NCBI GenBank assembly: GCA_963995505.1
Contig: OZ023189.1
Location: 2,493,155-2,557,154, forward strand
Direction of reading: 5' to 3'
Length of the DNA: 64,000 nt
Source: Hypericum androsaemum
Taxonomy: Eukaryota; Streptophyta; Magnoliopsida; Malpighiales; Hypericaceae
Shown here: positions 1-12,900 of the stretch, piece by piece
Numbering within the stretch: position 1 is the first letter of the stretch
How the letters are laid out: every line of letters begins with the position of its first letter
Notes under the pieces: model-generated
The model's database searches: none
What the model was told of the DNA's origin: nothing
The model's input: the letters and a program-made list of their open reading frames with translations, nothing else
Position numbers and translations under genes: made by a program

Positions 1-19
1 CCTCTCTCCTTTTCCTCTA

Positions 20-120
20 TTCATCATCATCATCATCATCATCATCTTCTTCTTCTTCTTCTTCTTCTTCTTCTTCTTCTTCTTCTTCTTCTTCTTCTTC
101 TTCTTCTTCTTCTTCTTCCT
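20..120. repeat. CAT then CTT trinucleotide microsatellite
   Basis: About eight CAT/TCA units run directly into about 25 CTT units. The tract translates on the minus strand to a poly-Glu/Asp run, which is an artefact of the repeat and not a protein. Confidence 0.95.
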
Positions 121-169
121 CTTCCCAAAAAAAATCCCAGTAAATATAAACACCCAACAACATCACTAG

Positions 170-610
170 ATGAGCTTCACGAAGAAACCCACGAAACCCA
201 TAACCACGAACCCGATCACCGTACCCATTTCCCGAAATCAATGCAACATCGAATTCATAATTTTCCATGTGGTTGATTTATCCATTAAGCTACTGGGAAA
301 GAGGTCCTTCCATGTTGTTATGGAGCAGCAGGTTATGGTTTCTTTCTTCGGGTTTCTGTTCACAACGGTTGGAATGGTCGCCAGCAAGGACTTACAGGGA
401 ATGCAATCCGAAGCCAAGACATTCGATGGCGGGGAATCCTTGTACATCGAGGTCCTCGTTTGGAGTGCAATTACGTTCCAGTTGGGGATATTAGGCGGAA
501 CCGCTGTGATTTTCCTCTCCTCGACGGTGCTCGCTGGTGTTCTCAACTCCGTGAGGGTACCGATTCTGGTCTGTGGGTTATGGTTTACGTTGTCACTTTT
601 TGTGAGGTAG
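170..610 (+). CDS. possible small multi-pass membrane protein or fragment
   Basis: An ORF of 146 codons. From the internal Met near residue 51 (MEQQVMVSFFGF) it has three hydrophobic stretches, around residues 54-70, 95-118 and 125-145, so it could cross the membrane several times. The short hydrophobic start after a Met is only weakly like plant DUF1218 proteins, and the conserved cysteines of that family are not seen. It sits just downstream of a microsatellite and has no clear neighbour or promoter. It may be a gene fragment; no function is assigned. Confidence 0.3.
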   Translation: MSFTKKPTKPITTNPITVPISRNQCNIEFIIFHVVDLSIKLLGKRSFHVVMEQQVMVSFFGFLFTTVGMVASKDLQGMQSEAKTFDGGESLYIEVLVWSAITFQLGILGGTAVIFLSSTVLAGVLNSVRVPILVCGLWFTLSLFVR

Positions 611-889
611 GTAGGAGGAGCGCGCGTGGTTGTGGCTGAGGAGCGGGGAACGGCGGTTCATCGACGTTGAAGGGGAAGACGAAAGCAAAGGCGAAGACGA
701 CGGTTCATCGATAGCCGAAGAGCTTGTCATCGGTACTTAGAGATTCCTGTATCTTTGCAGTAAAAATCATCATCGACGGCAAAGGTTATGCCCTTGTTGA
801 GTGCACCGAAGAATGTTGCCTTGCTGCTCGCAGATCATCAATGGCTGGATGATAGTTGTTGGCATTTGGATTATAATTTCAACTGGGTT

Positions 890-945
890 TTGGGAGGAGG
901 AGGAGGAGGAAGAAGAAGAAGAAGAAGAAGAAGAAGAAGAAGAAA
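890..945. repeat. GGA/GAA microsatellite
   Basis: GGA units pass into about 13 GAA/AGA units. Two overlapping ORFs here (poly-Arg and poly-Glu) are products of the repeat. Confidence 0.9.
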
Positions 946-1051
946 GGGGAAGGAGGAGAGAGAAAGAGACAGGGGACTACACGGTGCCACATCATCAATT
1001 TTTGCTGACATGGCTTGCCTAATAGGCCGGGCAGGGTCTGGGAACGTTTGA

Positions 1052-2796
1052 ACAGGTCCAGGCAGCTGCCCGTGGACCTTTTTTATGTTAATTACAATAA
1101 GTATGACTCGATTGGTCAGTTTTTTACCACATGGTACTAAAATGATTTTGGGCTATACCATAGGGTACTAAAGTGGACTTTTTCCTTTTCAATTTTGCCA
1201 AGTCATCGCCACTTAGGATTAAAAAAATACGATACGGAGATGACGTGGCAGTGATGTATATGATTTGATTAGAAAAATTAACTCTGGTTAACAATTTGTC
1301 ACCAATAACTTTCGAAAACCTCTGTCAAATAAAATGAAAAATTCAAATTACAAGGTACTAAGGTAAAAAAGCGTGAAACTATGGGGTAGTTTAGTGAATT
1401 TTTTCCTAAATAATATTTATTTTTCTTTAAATAATCTCCGGTCCGACCAATGATCCAATCGATCTGATTGTTTGACTAGAAAGTCGGACTAAATTTCGGA
1501 TCGCCCTCCGGATCATTTTTGAAAATAATGGTTAAGAGAGGAAATGTAGGTCCTCTTTCATTTCACAATATTGGTTTAAGAACTCATATGTCCTCCCGGA
1601 AGAGGATTGGGCGTTTGTACCAAGGCCTTGTAAATTGCATTCCTAAACTATACTAAAGTTTCATTTAAAAAAATAAAGAAAGTAGTAAACCGACATGGGC
1701 CTCGCTGGAGGATTTTTGGGCCCTCGTAACAATAATTGGGAAATGTCAATGTTTTTAAAACCGAATTAAGTGGCGACCCGAAAATTTTCTATTTTTTTCC
1801 ACACAGTCGAGCTATTGAGTGAACTGAGACTCTTTATTTTTATACAAATAATTATTAAATGTGATAAAATAAAATAAATTTATCATAAAATGATTACATA
1901 CAAAATAACTTTAAATATTTACTCACTTTGGTATATAATTTATCCAAACAAAATCTCTGAATATTAATTTAACAAGTCTAGAAATTAATGAAGATGATGA
2001 TATGAGTTTTATTATTTGTTATTTTAGTCAAATTTGCTTGACTTAGTAGACATATTATGAGAATTGTTAAAAATATATGCTTATTGGGATACAAAGGTGA
2101 TTTACACGCTTTAGTGTGGAAATGTGAGTGTTGGTTGTGAATTAAATTTTGGATTAAATGAAAAAATAAATATTAGTTTTTTGTATTTGGGGTGAACTAG
2201 GTCACCAAAAAATTTATGACCATACAGTTTGATCAGATTTCAAGCGGTCAAACCGCTCTCCTATTTTGAAAAAAATTGACTTGAAATTGGTGCCGAGTAA
2301 CAGTCGGGCAGTTTTAGGACAAATGAAAGGTGGTTTGATGACAAAAGTAAACTAAACACTAAATAAAACTAAAGCTAACGAATTGTAAACTGAATAGCGA
2401 AGAGTGAACAAGTACCTCTTTTAGTAACTTTCCTGACCAGATTAGTTTGGATTTAATAAAGTTTGTATCAAAACTGGGTGGTTCCAAGGCACTAGATTAA
2501 CGCTCCGGCTAAATAGAAGAGTACTTTTTCCACTCTCTTCTTGGTCCCTCTCTTTCCAGGCAGCCTTTCCAAGGCACTAGATTAACAGGCCAAATCTGGT
2601 CCACTTAAACCCATAAAAATCGAACTACATGCTCAACTCAATGAACAATTTACCCTCTACTAAGATTCCTCATTAGTAACTTGTTAATTAATTGCTAAAA
2701 CACCAAAAATGTCACTTGTACACCCCCGCGATGCGCTTGTTACCAACCAAAATCAACAATCTAAATAGTGCTCATGCTCTTAGTGCTAGCACTCAA
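1052..2796. other. AT-rich spacer without a gene
   Basis: No convincing coding frame is seen. Positions 1100-1410 contain phrases such as 'tagtttagtgaattttttcc' that recall the ends of plant Mutator-type elements, but no paired terminal repeat was found. A 20-bp direct repeat (core tccaaggcactagattaac) lies near 2483 and 2566. Confidence 0.5.
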
Positions 2797-3911
2797 TGTC
2801 AAATATCCCGATATTCCCGGAAGATTCCAGCTCCTCCTCCTCGGCAACGACCTCTCTATCAGTCAGGAGACAATCATGCCACGTCTCTCACGATCACCAT
2901 AATTCTCTTCAGCAACTACAATTCGGATCTTTTTGATCCATGAAGGCTGCCACGTCCACAAGCCCACAACTCCTATAATATTGGAGATGGTTGAACATGC
3001 TGCCACGTTTTAGTTTGTTTGTTTAGTTTGTTACAACTCTTGTAATATAAATATGTAAGCGCCATAATTATTCAATGAGAAAATTCAGATATTTCTCCAA
3101 TCTCAAATTTTATCATGGTATCAGAGCCCTTTAGGTACATCAACACCTAAAGATTTATTCTTCTTCGTGATCAAGAGCCAAGTCGATCTCAAAGCGGCTA
3201 TGGCTATCACTAATCTTTACGATGAATCCCTCTCCAATCAGATCACTAATCGTATCAAGTGCTTCAATAAGCACAACGCCTAAAGATTCTTTCTTCCCGT
3301 GACTACAAGCTAGGTTGATCATAGTAGATATAGCCGTCACAAATCCTTCTGATGCGTTGCTCTTCAATCCTCTCTCAGCTTCGATTGTCCTCGGAGCAGT
3401 GTTCTAATCTAATGGATCCAATCATCTCTCTCAGCTTCGATTGTCCTCGGAGCAGTGTTCCAATCTAATGGCGTTACTTCAAGCTCGCGACAATGCTTCG
3501 AGTACGCTCTCTCGGCCAAGCGGCTCAGTTTCTTGATGTTCAAGTTGGAATGCTCGATATTTGTTCACCTCGCCTTCCAACTTGCGGGGGTGTGTCAAAT
3601 ATCCCGATATTCCCAGAAGATTCCAGCTCCTCCTCCTTGGCAACGACCTCTCTATCAGTCAGGAGACAATCATGCCACGTCTCTCACGATCACCATAATT
3701 CTCTTCAGCAACTACAATTCGGATCTTTTTGATCCATGAAGGCTGCCACGTCCATAAGCCCACAACTCCTATAATATTGGAGATGGTTGAACATGCTGCC
3801 ACGTTTTAGTTTGTTTGTTTAGTTTGTTACAACTCTTGTAATATAAATTTGTAAGCTCCGTAATTATTCAATGAAAAAATTCAGATATTTCTCCAATCTC
3901 AAATTTTATCA
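2797..3911 (+). mobile_element. TRIM (miniature LTR retrotransposon)
   Basis: Two 319-bp direct repeats (2797-3115 and 3593-3911) begin TGTCAAATATC and end TTTTATCA. They differ at roughly eight positions. A tRNA-Met-type primer site (TGGTATCAGAGC) follows the first, and a purine run (GCGGGGGTG) precedes the second. Perfect 5-bp target duplications CTCAA flank it (2792-2796 and 3912-3916). The 477-bp interior has no gag or pol and includes a roughly 55-bp tandem duplication near 3370-3471. Total length is 1115 bp, as expected for a non-autonomous TRIM. It lies immediately upstream of the NTF2-like gene and supplies its first ATG. Confidence 0.92.
3116..3127 (+). other. primer-binding site of the TRIM element
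   Basis: TGGTATCAGAGC directly follows the 5' LTR and is complementary to the 3' end of plant initiator tRNA-Met. Confidence 0.9.
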
Positions 3912-6900
3912 CTCAAATCCTCTCACACATTATCGATCAACTACAAGCTATAACCGGGCCATTAAAATACACCGACTGTCTTCCTCGGACAAGAATCTGA
4001 CGGTCACCGTCGATCCATCTACCCCGACAGGGACCGAGGCCGGGCCACGATCGGAGTCCGATGTCGTGAGGAGCTTCTACGGGGGAATAAACGGCCGTGA
4101 TCTTGCCTCAGTGGAGGGGCTCATTGCAGAGGATTGCGGGTACGAGGACCTTATCTTTCCTCATCCTTTCGTTGGTCGCAAGGTCAGGATTCCAAGCTAC
4201 ATATGCCTTATCCTTTCCCCGTATAATACTATTGACCATCTTTTCAAATATTTTACGTAGCGAGTCTATAATAATGTTTTATTTATTACAATATTGTTCA
4301 ATAACAGCATTCAAAAAGTGCATGATGGATTATTTATTACAATATTGGGATTTCGTCTGATGTCTTGAAGTTAGTTGAAAGAACTGAGCGACTATATATC
4401 TACTTCGTTATTTTTTTTCTTGGTGCAGGAGATAATGGACTTCTTCAAGAAATTTATTGATTCTATCAGCAAGGATCTTCAGTTTGTTATTGATGATATA
4501 TCAGTGGAGGACTCCGCTGCAATTGGAGTTACATGGCATTTAAGTAATCCAAAGTTGCTAATTTGTTTCTGATATGAATCTTCGCGGAAAAGACTCACAA
4601 CTCGGACCGTTTGTTACTTTAGAATGGAACAGATCACAACTCACAAGAACTCACAAGAACTAAGGCACGAAATTAAACCTTAACCCGCTGCAAGAGCTTC
4701 TGAACCTTGACCTAAGGTCGTATCACGCCACGAGCGGGGATGGATGAACCGCTTGATAAGTGAAAGATAAATTCTAGCCAAGACGACTCACCAGCCTAAG
4801 CAAGAACAAACGAGTATCAAAACTCTCAATTAGCCAATGCTAAGTATTTTCCGAATTGTTATGTGTTTATTGAAGGGGGGGACGCCTCTTTATATAGGCT
4901 CCACATGTCTTACAACTTTCCTAAACGAAACTAACTCCAAACAAGGAGTTTAAGGCTGGCCAAAATTCTTTCCTATTCTAAAGAGATTCTGGCCGAACTT
5001 ATTCAACTAAATAAGGAATAATATAAGCAAATAATATCTAATAGAATAACTACTAGCTGCACGTCCAAAACAAGTAGATGCACGGCCTAAATAGGCTGAT
5101 TCTTCTTGATTCTGCATGTGCGCATGCATCTAGAAGCTTACGTGCATGTCAAGCTTCCCATTCAGCTTCCAAAACGAGCATGGGCCTCCCTTGGGCTTCT
5201 TGGACGTCCTTGGTCCTCCACGCACTTGATTGAGCCCAAACTTCTTCCATTAATCCATTGAAGTCAGATTGCAACTTCCTAGCTCGTGCTCTTGTCATTG
5301 GCCCAATCGGAACTTGAACTTGCTTCGAGTCTACAAGCTTGATAATAGGTGCGTCCTTAGGCTTGCTCACATCATTCCCCTCCTCTTGAAAAGGATTTGT
5401 CCTCAAATCATCACCTACATCAAACGGACTCAAGTCAGCCACGTTAAACGAAGCACTTACACTATACTCACCTGGAAGGTCTAGCTTGTAGGCATTATCA
5501 TTAATGCGTTCTAGCACTTGGAATGGACCATCTCCCCTTGGTAGCAACTTTGAACGTCTTTGGACAGGAAAACGCTCCTTCCTCATATGTAGCCAAACCC
5601 AATCGCCCGGCTCAAAGACAACCTTGTGCCTTCCTTTGTTTGCTTGCCTTGCATAGTGCTCCGTGCGCTTCTCGATGTTCATTCTTACTTTCTCATGTAA
5701 CTGCTTGACAAATTCAGCTTTCTTCTTGCCATCTAAGTTAACATGCTCACTCGAAGGTAGAGGTGATAAATCCAATGGAGTCAAAGGATTAAATCCATAA
5801 ACAAGCTCAAATGGTGAGAATTGAGTAGCAGAATGAACAGAACGATTATAAGCAAACTCAACATGAGGCAAACAGTCTTCCCAAGTCTTAATGTTATGCT
5901 TAATGAGTGCTCTCAAAAGTGTAGACAAAGTCCTATTTACTACTTCAGTTTGACCATCAGTTTGAGGATGACAAGTAGTAGAAAACAACAACTTAGTACC
6001 TAACTTGCACCACAAGGTCTTCCAAAAGTAACTTAGGAACTTAGCATCTCTATCAGAGATAATTGTCCTAGGCATGCCATGCAACCTAACAACCGCTCTA
6101 AAGAACAAATCAGCAATGTTTGAAGCATCATCAGTTTTATGACATGGAATGAAATGTGCCATCTTAGAAAACCTATCCACTACCACAAAAATTGAATCTC
6201 TTCCACGCTTAGTCCTAGGTAGGCCTAACACAAAATCCATAGAGATATCAATCCAGGGCTCACTAGGTATAGGTAGTGGGGTGTACAAACTATGGGGTTT
6301 TACCTTTGACTTGGCTTGCTTGCAAGTGATGCAACGACCACAAACTCTCTCAACGTCTCTCTTCATGTGTGGCCAAAAGAAATGATCTTGTAGCATTGCC
6401 AAGGTCTTTGCAATTCCAAAATGCCCCATTAAGCCACCTCCATGTGCCTCCTGAATTAGTAATTCTCGCATCGAACAATTAGGCACACAAAGTTTGTTTT
6501 CACGAAATAGGTAACCTTCATTACGAAAGAACTTACCAAATGCTCTTCTTTCAGTTGATCTAAACAACTCGCCAAAATCAACATCATCAACATACATCTC
6601 TTTAATGTGTTCAAAGCCAAGTAGTTTAGCATCAAGAGTTGAGATCAAGGCGTACCTTCGTGATAGTGCATCAGCCACTACATTTTCCTTACCTTGCTTG
6701 TAGCGAATGACATAAGGAAATGTCTCAATGAATTCCACCCATCGTGCATGCCTCTTGTTCAGCTTGTGTTGCCCCTTTAAGTGCTTGAGTGACTCATGAT
6801 CAGTGTGAATCACGAACTCCTTTGGCCACAAGTAATGCTGCCATGTCTCCAATGCTCGAACTAGTGCGTACAACTCCTTGTCATAGGTCGGGTAATTCAA

Positions 6901-9900
6901 GGTTGCACCACTTAGTTTCTCACTAAAGTATGCAATGGGTCTTCCTTCTTGCATAAGGACAGCTCCAATTCCTACACCAGAAGCATCACACTCTATTTCA
7001 AAAGTCTTAGAGAAATTAGGTAATACTAACAAGGGTGCATTAGTCAACTTCCCTTTCAGTAGTTGGAAAGCCTTCTCTTGAGCTTCGCCCCAAGTAAAGC
7101 TCACGTTCTTCTTGATGACTTCAGTTATGGGTGCGGCTATGCTACTAAAGTCCTTCACAAATCTCCTATAAAAACTAGCTAGTCCATGAAAGCTCCTAAC
7201 ATTAGCAACACTTGTAGGGCTTGGCCATTGACGGATAGCGCGGATCTTTTCTTCATCAACCTGTATTCCGTTAGCTCCAACAACAAAACCCAAGAATACA
7301 AGCTTATCCGTACAAAAGGTGCACTTCTTCAAGTTAGCAAACAATTGTTCTTCTCTAAGTGCATCTAAGACAGATTTCAAATGTTCTAGATGATCCTCCA
7401 TGCTCTTGCTATAGATGAGTATATCATCAAAGTAAACAACTACAAATTTACTAATGAATGGACGTAGAACATGATTCATGAGTCGCATAAACGTGCTAGG
7501 TGCGTTGGACAAACCAAATGGCATGACCATCCTCATACAACCCATACTTAGTTTTAAAAGCAGTCTTCCACTCATCTCCTTCTTTCATCCTAATTTGATG
7601 ATAACCACTCTTCAAATCAATCTTAGAAAACATGCAAGAACCATGCAACTCATCTAACATGTCATCTAAACGAGGGATAGGGTGACGATATTTTACCGTT
7701 ATGTTGTTGACTGCTCGGCAATCAACACACATTCTCCATGTTTTATCCTTCTTGGGCACAAGTAGGACTGGAACAGCACATGGACTCATACTCTCTCTTA
7801 CGTACCCTTTCTCCAACAGCTCGTTGACTTGCTTCTCAAGCTCCTTTGTCTCTTCAGGATTGCTTCTATATGCGGGACGGTTAGGTATGGCAGCTCCCGG
7901 GACAAAGTCTATTTGATGTTCAATCCCACGAATAGGTGGCAAACCAGGTGGTAGCTCGTCGGGAAAGACATCCTTGTAATCCTGCAAAAGAGACACAACC
8001 GTACTAGGTACATGTGGTTCAAGCTCGTTAGTGTTTAAAAGTGCCTCCCTATACCGAAGTAAGATCATAGGCTTCTTTCCAAAGCATGCTTGCTTAATAT
8101 CACTTGTTCCCACATAGTAACTCTTTTTTCAACTCTCGGTTTTTCTCTCTTTGGCCGTTTTAATTTCTGTTTTTCCGGCTTCTTTTGTTTTCTCAATCTT
8201 TTCCTCTCCATTGGCCATTTTTCTTATCCTTTTTTCGGCTTCTTCTCTCCTCTCATTCTTTTTCTTTTTGTCACGCTCTCTTTGCTCATCACTTTCTTGT
8301 TGCAACAGTCGTTGATCTTCACAAACTTGTGATGGTGACAAGGGTGCCAAGGTGATTACTCTCTTCTTAAGTATAAATGAGTATTTGTTGGTGTAGCCAT
8401 CATGATGCACTTTCCTATCAAACTGCCATGGCCTTCCTAACAATAGATGACCAGCTTGCATTGGTACAACATCACACAACACTTCATCCTCATAGTTGCC
8501 AATGCGGAATGTTACCAATACTTGCTTCATCACTCGTACTTCTCCACTATCATTCAGCCATTGTAGTTTGTAAGGCTTAGGGTGTTTTCCAGTGAGTAAC
8601 CCTAACTTCTCCACCATAGTAGTGCTTGCGACATTAGCACAACTTCCTCCATCTATGATGACACTACACACCTTGTCTTTGACATAGCACCTTGTGTGAA
8701 AAATATTTTCTCTTTGAGCCACATCATTTTCTTCTTTTACTTGCACATTCAATGCTCTTCTAGACACAAGAGTAAGCCTCTCAGCAGCTTGGTACTCTTC
8801 CTCGGATACGTCCTCCAAAGAAGGCATGCTTTCATGCTCCGAATCCTCTTCTTCAGTTTCAATCTCTCCACTTTCCTTGATCACCATTGCTTGCTTGCTA
8901 GGGCATTGACTTGAGATGTGCCCTCTTCCTTGACACTTAAAGCACTTGATGTCACGGTTCCTAGCTGGAGTGACTTCCACTTTCCTTTGAGAATTAGCTT
9001 GAGAACTCTCGGATTTATGCTCTACTTTGGCTGCTTGTGGCTTGTCAAACTTCTTTTGGTAGTTTGGCTTCCAAGTAGAATTCGATGTAGCTTTTGTTCT
9101 CCCCTCTCCTCTCTTGAGTTGCTTCTCAATTTTCGTTGCCATATGCACCATGTCCTCCAACTCCACATAGTGTTGCAACTCAACTTTGTCTTGAATTTCA
9201 GGATTGAGTCCATTCAAGAACCTTGCCATTGTAACTTCTCTATCTTCATCTATATCAGCTCTTATCATGGCCATCTCCATCTGTTTGAAATACTCCTCCA
9301 CACTCAAACTTCCTTGCCTCATCCCTTGTAACTTCTTATACAGCTCTCTATAGTAATGACTTGGAACAAATCTCTTCCTCATCACTACTTTCATGTCTTC
9401 CCAAGTAGCTATAGGGCGTTCTCTATTTCTCCTCCTACTTGTCACAAGTTGATCCCACCAAGTTATAGCATAATCAGTGAATTCGGTGATGGCAAGTTTT
9501 ACCTTCTTTTCTTCGGAGCTATTGTGGCAATCAAACACGAACTCAATCTTCTTCTCCCACTCTAAGTACGCCTCCGGGTCAGAACGACCAGCAAAGGAAG
9601 GTATCTTCAGTTTGATACTCCCTATGTTGTCGTCTCTCTTTGGCCTCGCCTCCCTAGGTGGACGGTTTGTTCTTGCTCTCCTAAGACTCCTTGTAGAGCC
9701 TACGCCTTCTTCCGATTCAGAATCAGCTCTGCTCGACTCTCCAATAGGTACTCCTCTCCTACGCCTTTGGAGTTCGCCTCGCGTTTGGGGGTTGTCACGA
9801 GAATTCTCCACGGCATCCACGTGTAGTTGCAAAGGCTCCATCTGAGCTTGCACCATCCGCTCGAGCTTCCCGGCCAAGGCATCCACTAATAACTTAAGGT

Positions 9901-12900
9901 CTATGTTTTCCATAGTTTGACCTTCATGCGACATGTTTGCTGCAAGAAAAATTGGTTAGTAAAAAAAAATATGGCCTCACAAGCTCACTCCCTTACGTGT
10001 ATACTCTCAATGTATGGTGCACTCAAGTTCACTCGTGTTTGCACTCAAATATTTGGCTTTTCTCTCTAAGGTACTCGCACACTCTTGCCTTTTTCCTCTC
10101 GTGATACTTGTATGTTCTTACTAAGGCTAGAACGGCCTTGCTTGAGCTTCACGCTTTAACAAACAGAATGTTAAAGTTCCTCTTTGGTCTTTCTTTTAGT
10201 CTTGCTCGTCCCCTTTCTTGATCAGCTGTTGCGCCTCCTTAGTTTGCTAGCTTCCCTCGGATTTGCTTCCTCTTTAGCTTGAGACTTCCAATTTAGCTTG
10301 CTTCCTCTTTAGCTTGCGGCTTCCTTTTTTTCTTTTTCTTTTCTTTCCTTTTCTTTTCTTTTCTTTTTTTTTTCTTTCTTTTCTTTTCTTTCTTTTCTTG
10401 CTTCACTCGTTTGTTTTCCTCCCTTTTCTCTCAAACAGCGAAGAGAGAAAACGAACCAACAAGAACAAAAAAATAACAAGCAACAAAACGAACCAACAAG
10501 AACAAAAATAACAAGGATAATGAAGAACATACAAGTATCAAGAACATACAAGTATCACGAGAGGAAAAAGGCAAGAGTGTGCGAGTACCTTAGAGAGAAA
10601 AGCCAAATATTTGAGTGCAAACACGAGTGAACTTGAGTGCACCATACATTGAGAGTATACACGTAAGGGAGTGAAATTCAAGACAAAGTTGAAGACAAGG
10701 ATAATGATAAGAGCTGATATAGATGAAGATAGAGAAGTTACAATGGCAAGGTTCTTGAATGGACTCAATCCTGAAATTCAAGACAAAGTTGAGTTGCAAC
10801 ACTATGTGGAGTTGGAGGACATGGTGCATATGGCAACGAAAATTGAGAAGCAACTCAAGAGAGGTGAGGGGAGAACAAAAGCTACATCGAATTCTACTTG
10901 GAAGCCAAACTACCAAAAGAAGTTTGACAAGCCACAAGCAGCCAAAGTAGAGCATAAATCCGAGAGTTCTCAAGCTAATTCTCAAAGGAAAGTGGAAGTC
11001 ACTCCAGCTAGGAACCGTGACATCAAGTGCTTTAAGTGTCAAGGAAGAGGGCACATCTCAAGTCAATGCCCTAACAAGCAAGCAATGGTGATCAAGGAAA
11101 GTGGAGAGATTGAAACTGAAGAAGAGGATTCGGAGCATGAAAGCATGCCTTCTTTGGAGGACGTATCCGAGGAAGAGTACCAAGCTGCTGAGAGGCTTAC
11201 TCTTGTGTCTAGAAGAGCATTGAATGTGCAAGTAAAAGAAGAAAATGATGTGGCTCAAAGAGAAAATATTTTTCACACAAGGTGCTATGTCAAAGACAAG
11301 GTGTGTAGTGTCATCATAGATGGAGGAAGTTGTGCTAATGTCGCAAGCACTACTATGGTGGAGAAGTTAGGGTTACTCACTGGAAAACACCCTAAGCCTT
11401 ACAAACTACAATGGCTGAATGATAGTGGAGAAGTACGAGTGATGAAGCAAGTATTGGTAACATTCCGCATTGGCAACTATGAGGATGCAGTGTTGTGTGA
11501 TGTTGTACCAATGCAAGCTGGTCATCTATTGTTAGGAAGGCCATGGCAGTTTGATAGGAAAGTGCATCATGATGGCTACACCAACAAATATTCATTTATA
11601 CTCAAGAAGAGAGTAATCACCTTGGCACCCTTGTCACCATCACAAGTTTGTGAAGATCAACGACTATTGCAACAAGAAAGTGATGAGCAAAGAGAGCGTG
11701 ACAAAAAGAAAAAGAATGAGAGGAGAGAAGAAGCCGAAAAAAGGATAAGAAAAACGGCCATTGGAGAGGAAAAGATTGAGAAAACAAAAGAAGCCGGAAA
11801 AACAGAAGTTAAAACGGCCAAAGAGAGAAAAAACGAGAGTTGGAAAAAGAGTTACTATGTGGGAACAAGTGATATTAAGCAAGCATGCTTTGAAAAGAAG
11901 CCTATGATCTTACTTCGGTATAGGGAGGCACTTTTAAACACTAACGAGCTTGAACCACATGTACCTAGAACGGTTGTGTCTCTTTTGCAGGATTACAAGG
12001 ATGTCTTTCCCGACGAGCTACCACCTGGTTTGCCACCTATTCGTGGGATTGAACATCAAATAGACTTTGTCCCGGGAGCTGCCATACCTAACCGTCCCGC
12101 ATATAGAAGCAATCCTGAAGAGACAAAGGAGCTTGAGAAGCAAGTCAACGAGCTGTTGGAGAAAGGGTACGTAAGAGAGAGCATGAGTCCATGTGCTGTT
12201 CCAGTCCTACTTGTGCCCAAGAAGGATAAAACATGGAGAATGTGTGTTGATTGCCGAGCCGTCAACAACATAACGGTAAAATATCGTCACCCTATCCCTC
12301 GTTTAGATGACATGTTAGATGAGTTGCATGGTTCTTGCGTGTTTTCTAAGATTGATTTGAAGAGTGGTTATCATCAAATTAGGATGAAAGAAGGAGATGA
12401 GTGGAAGACTGCGTTTAAAACTAAGTATGGGTTGTATGAGTGGATGGTCATGCCATTTGGTTTGTCCAACGCACCTACCACGTTTATGCGACTGATGAAT
12501 CATGTTCTACGTCCATTCATTGGTAAATTTGTAGTTGTTTACTTTGATGATATACTCATCTATAGCAAGAGCATGGAGGATCATCTAGAACATTTGAAAT
12601 CTGTCTTAGATGCACTTAGAGAAGATCAATTGTTTGCTAACTTGAAGAAGTGCACCTTTTGTACGGATAAGCTTGTATTCTTGGGTTTTGTTGTTGGAGC
12701 TAACGGAATACAGGTTGATGAAGAAAAGATCCGAGCTATCCGTGAATGGCCAAGCCCTACAAGTGTTGCTAATGTTAGGAGCTTTCATGGACTAGCTAGT
12801 TTTTATAGGAGATTTGTGAAGGACTTTAGTAGCATAGCCGCACCCATAACTGAAGTCATCAAGAAGAACGTGAGCTTTACTTGGGGAGAAGCTCAAGAGA

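Noticed and set aside
17..268. Acidic poly-Glu/Asp ORF on the minus strand
   Set aside because: It is the translation of the CTT/CAT microsatellite and has no other protein features.
1100..1410. Possible MULE end
   Set aside because: It has end-like phrases but no matching inverted repeat or target duplication.
10314..10551. Lys/Arg- or Phe-rich ORFs at the palindrome centre
   Set aside because: They are translations of the CT-rich tract on both strands.
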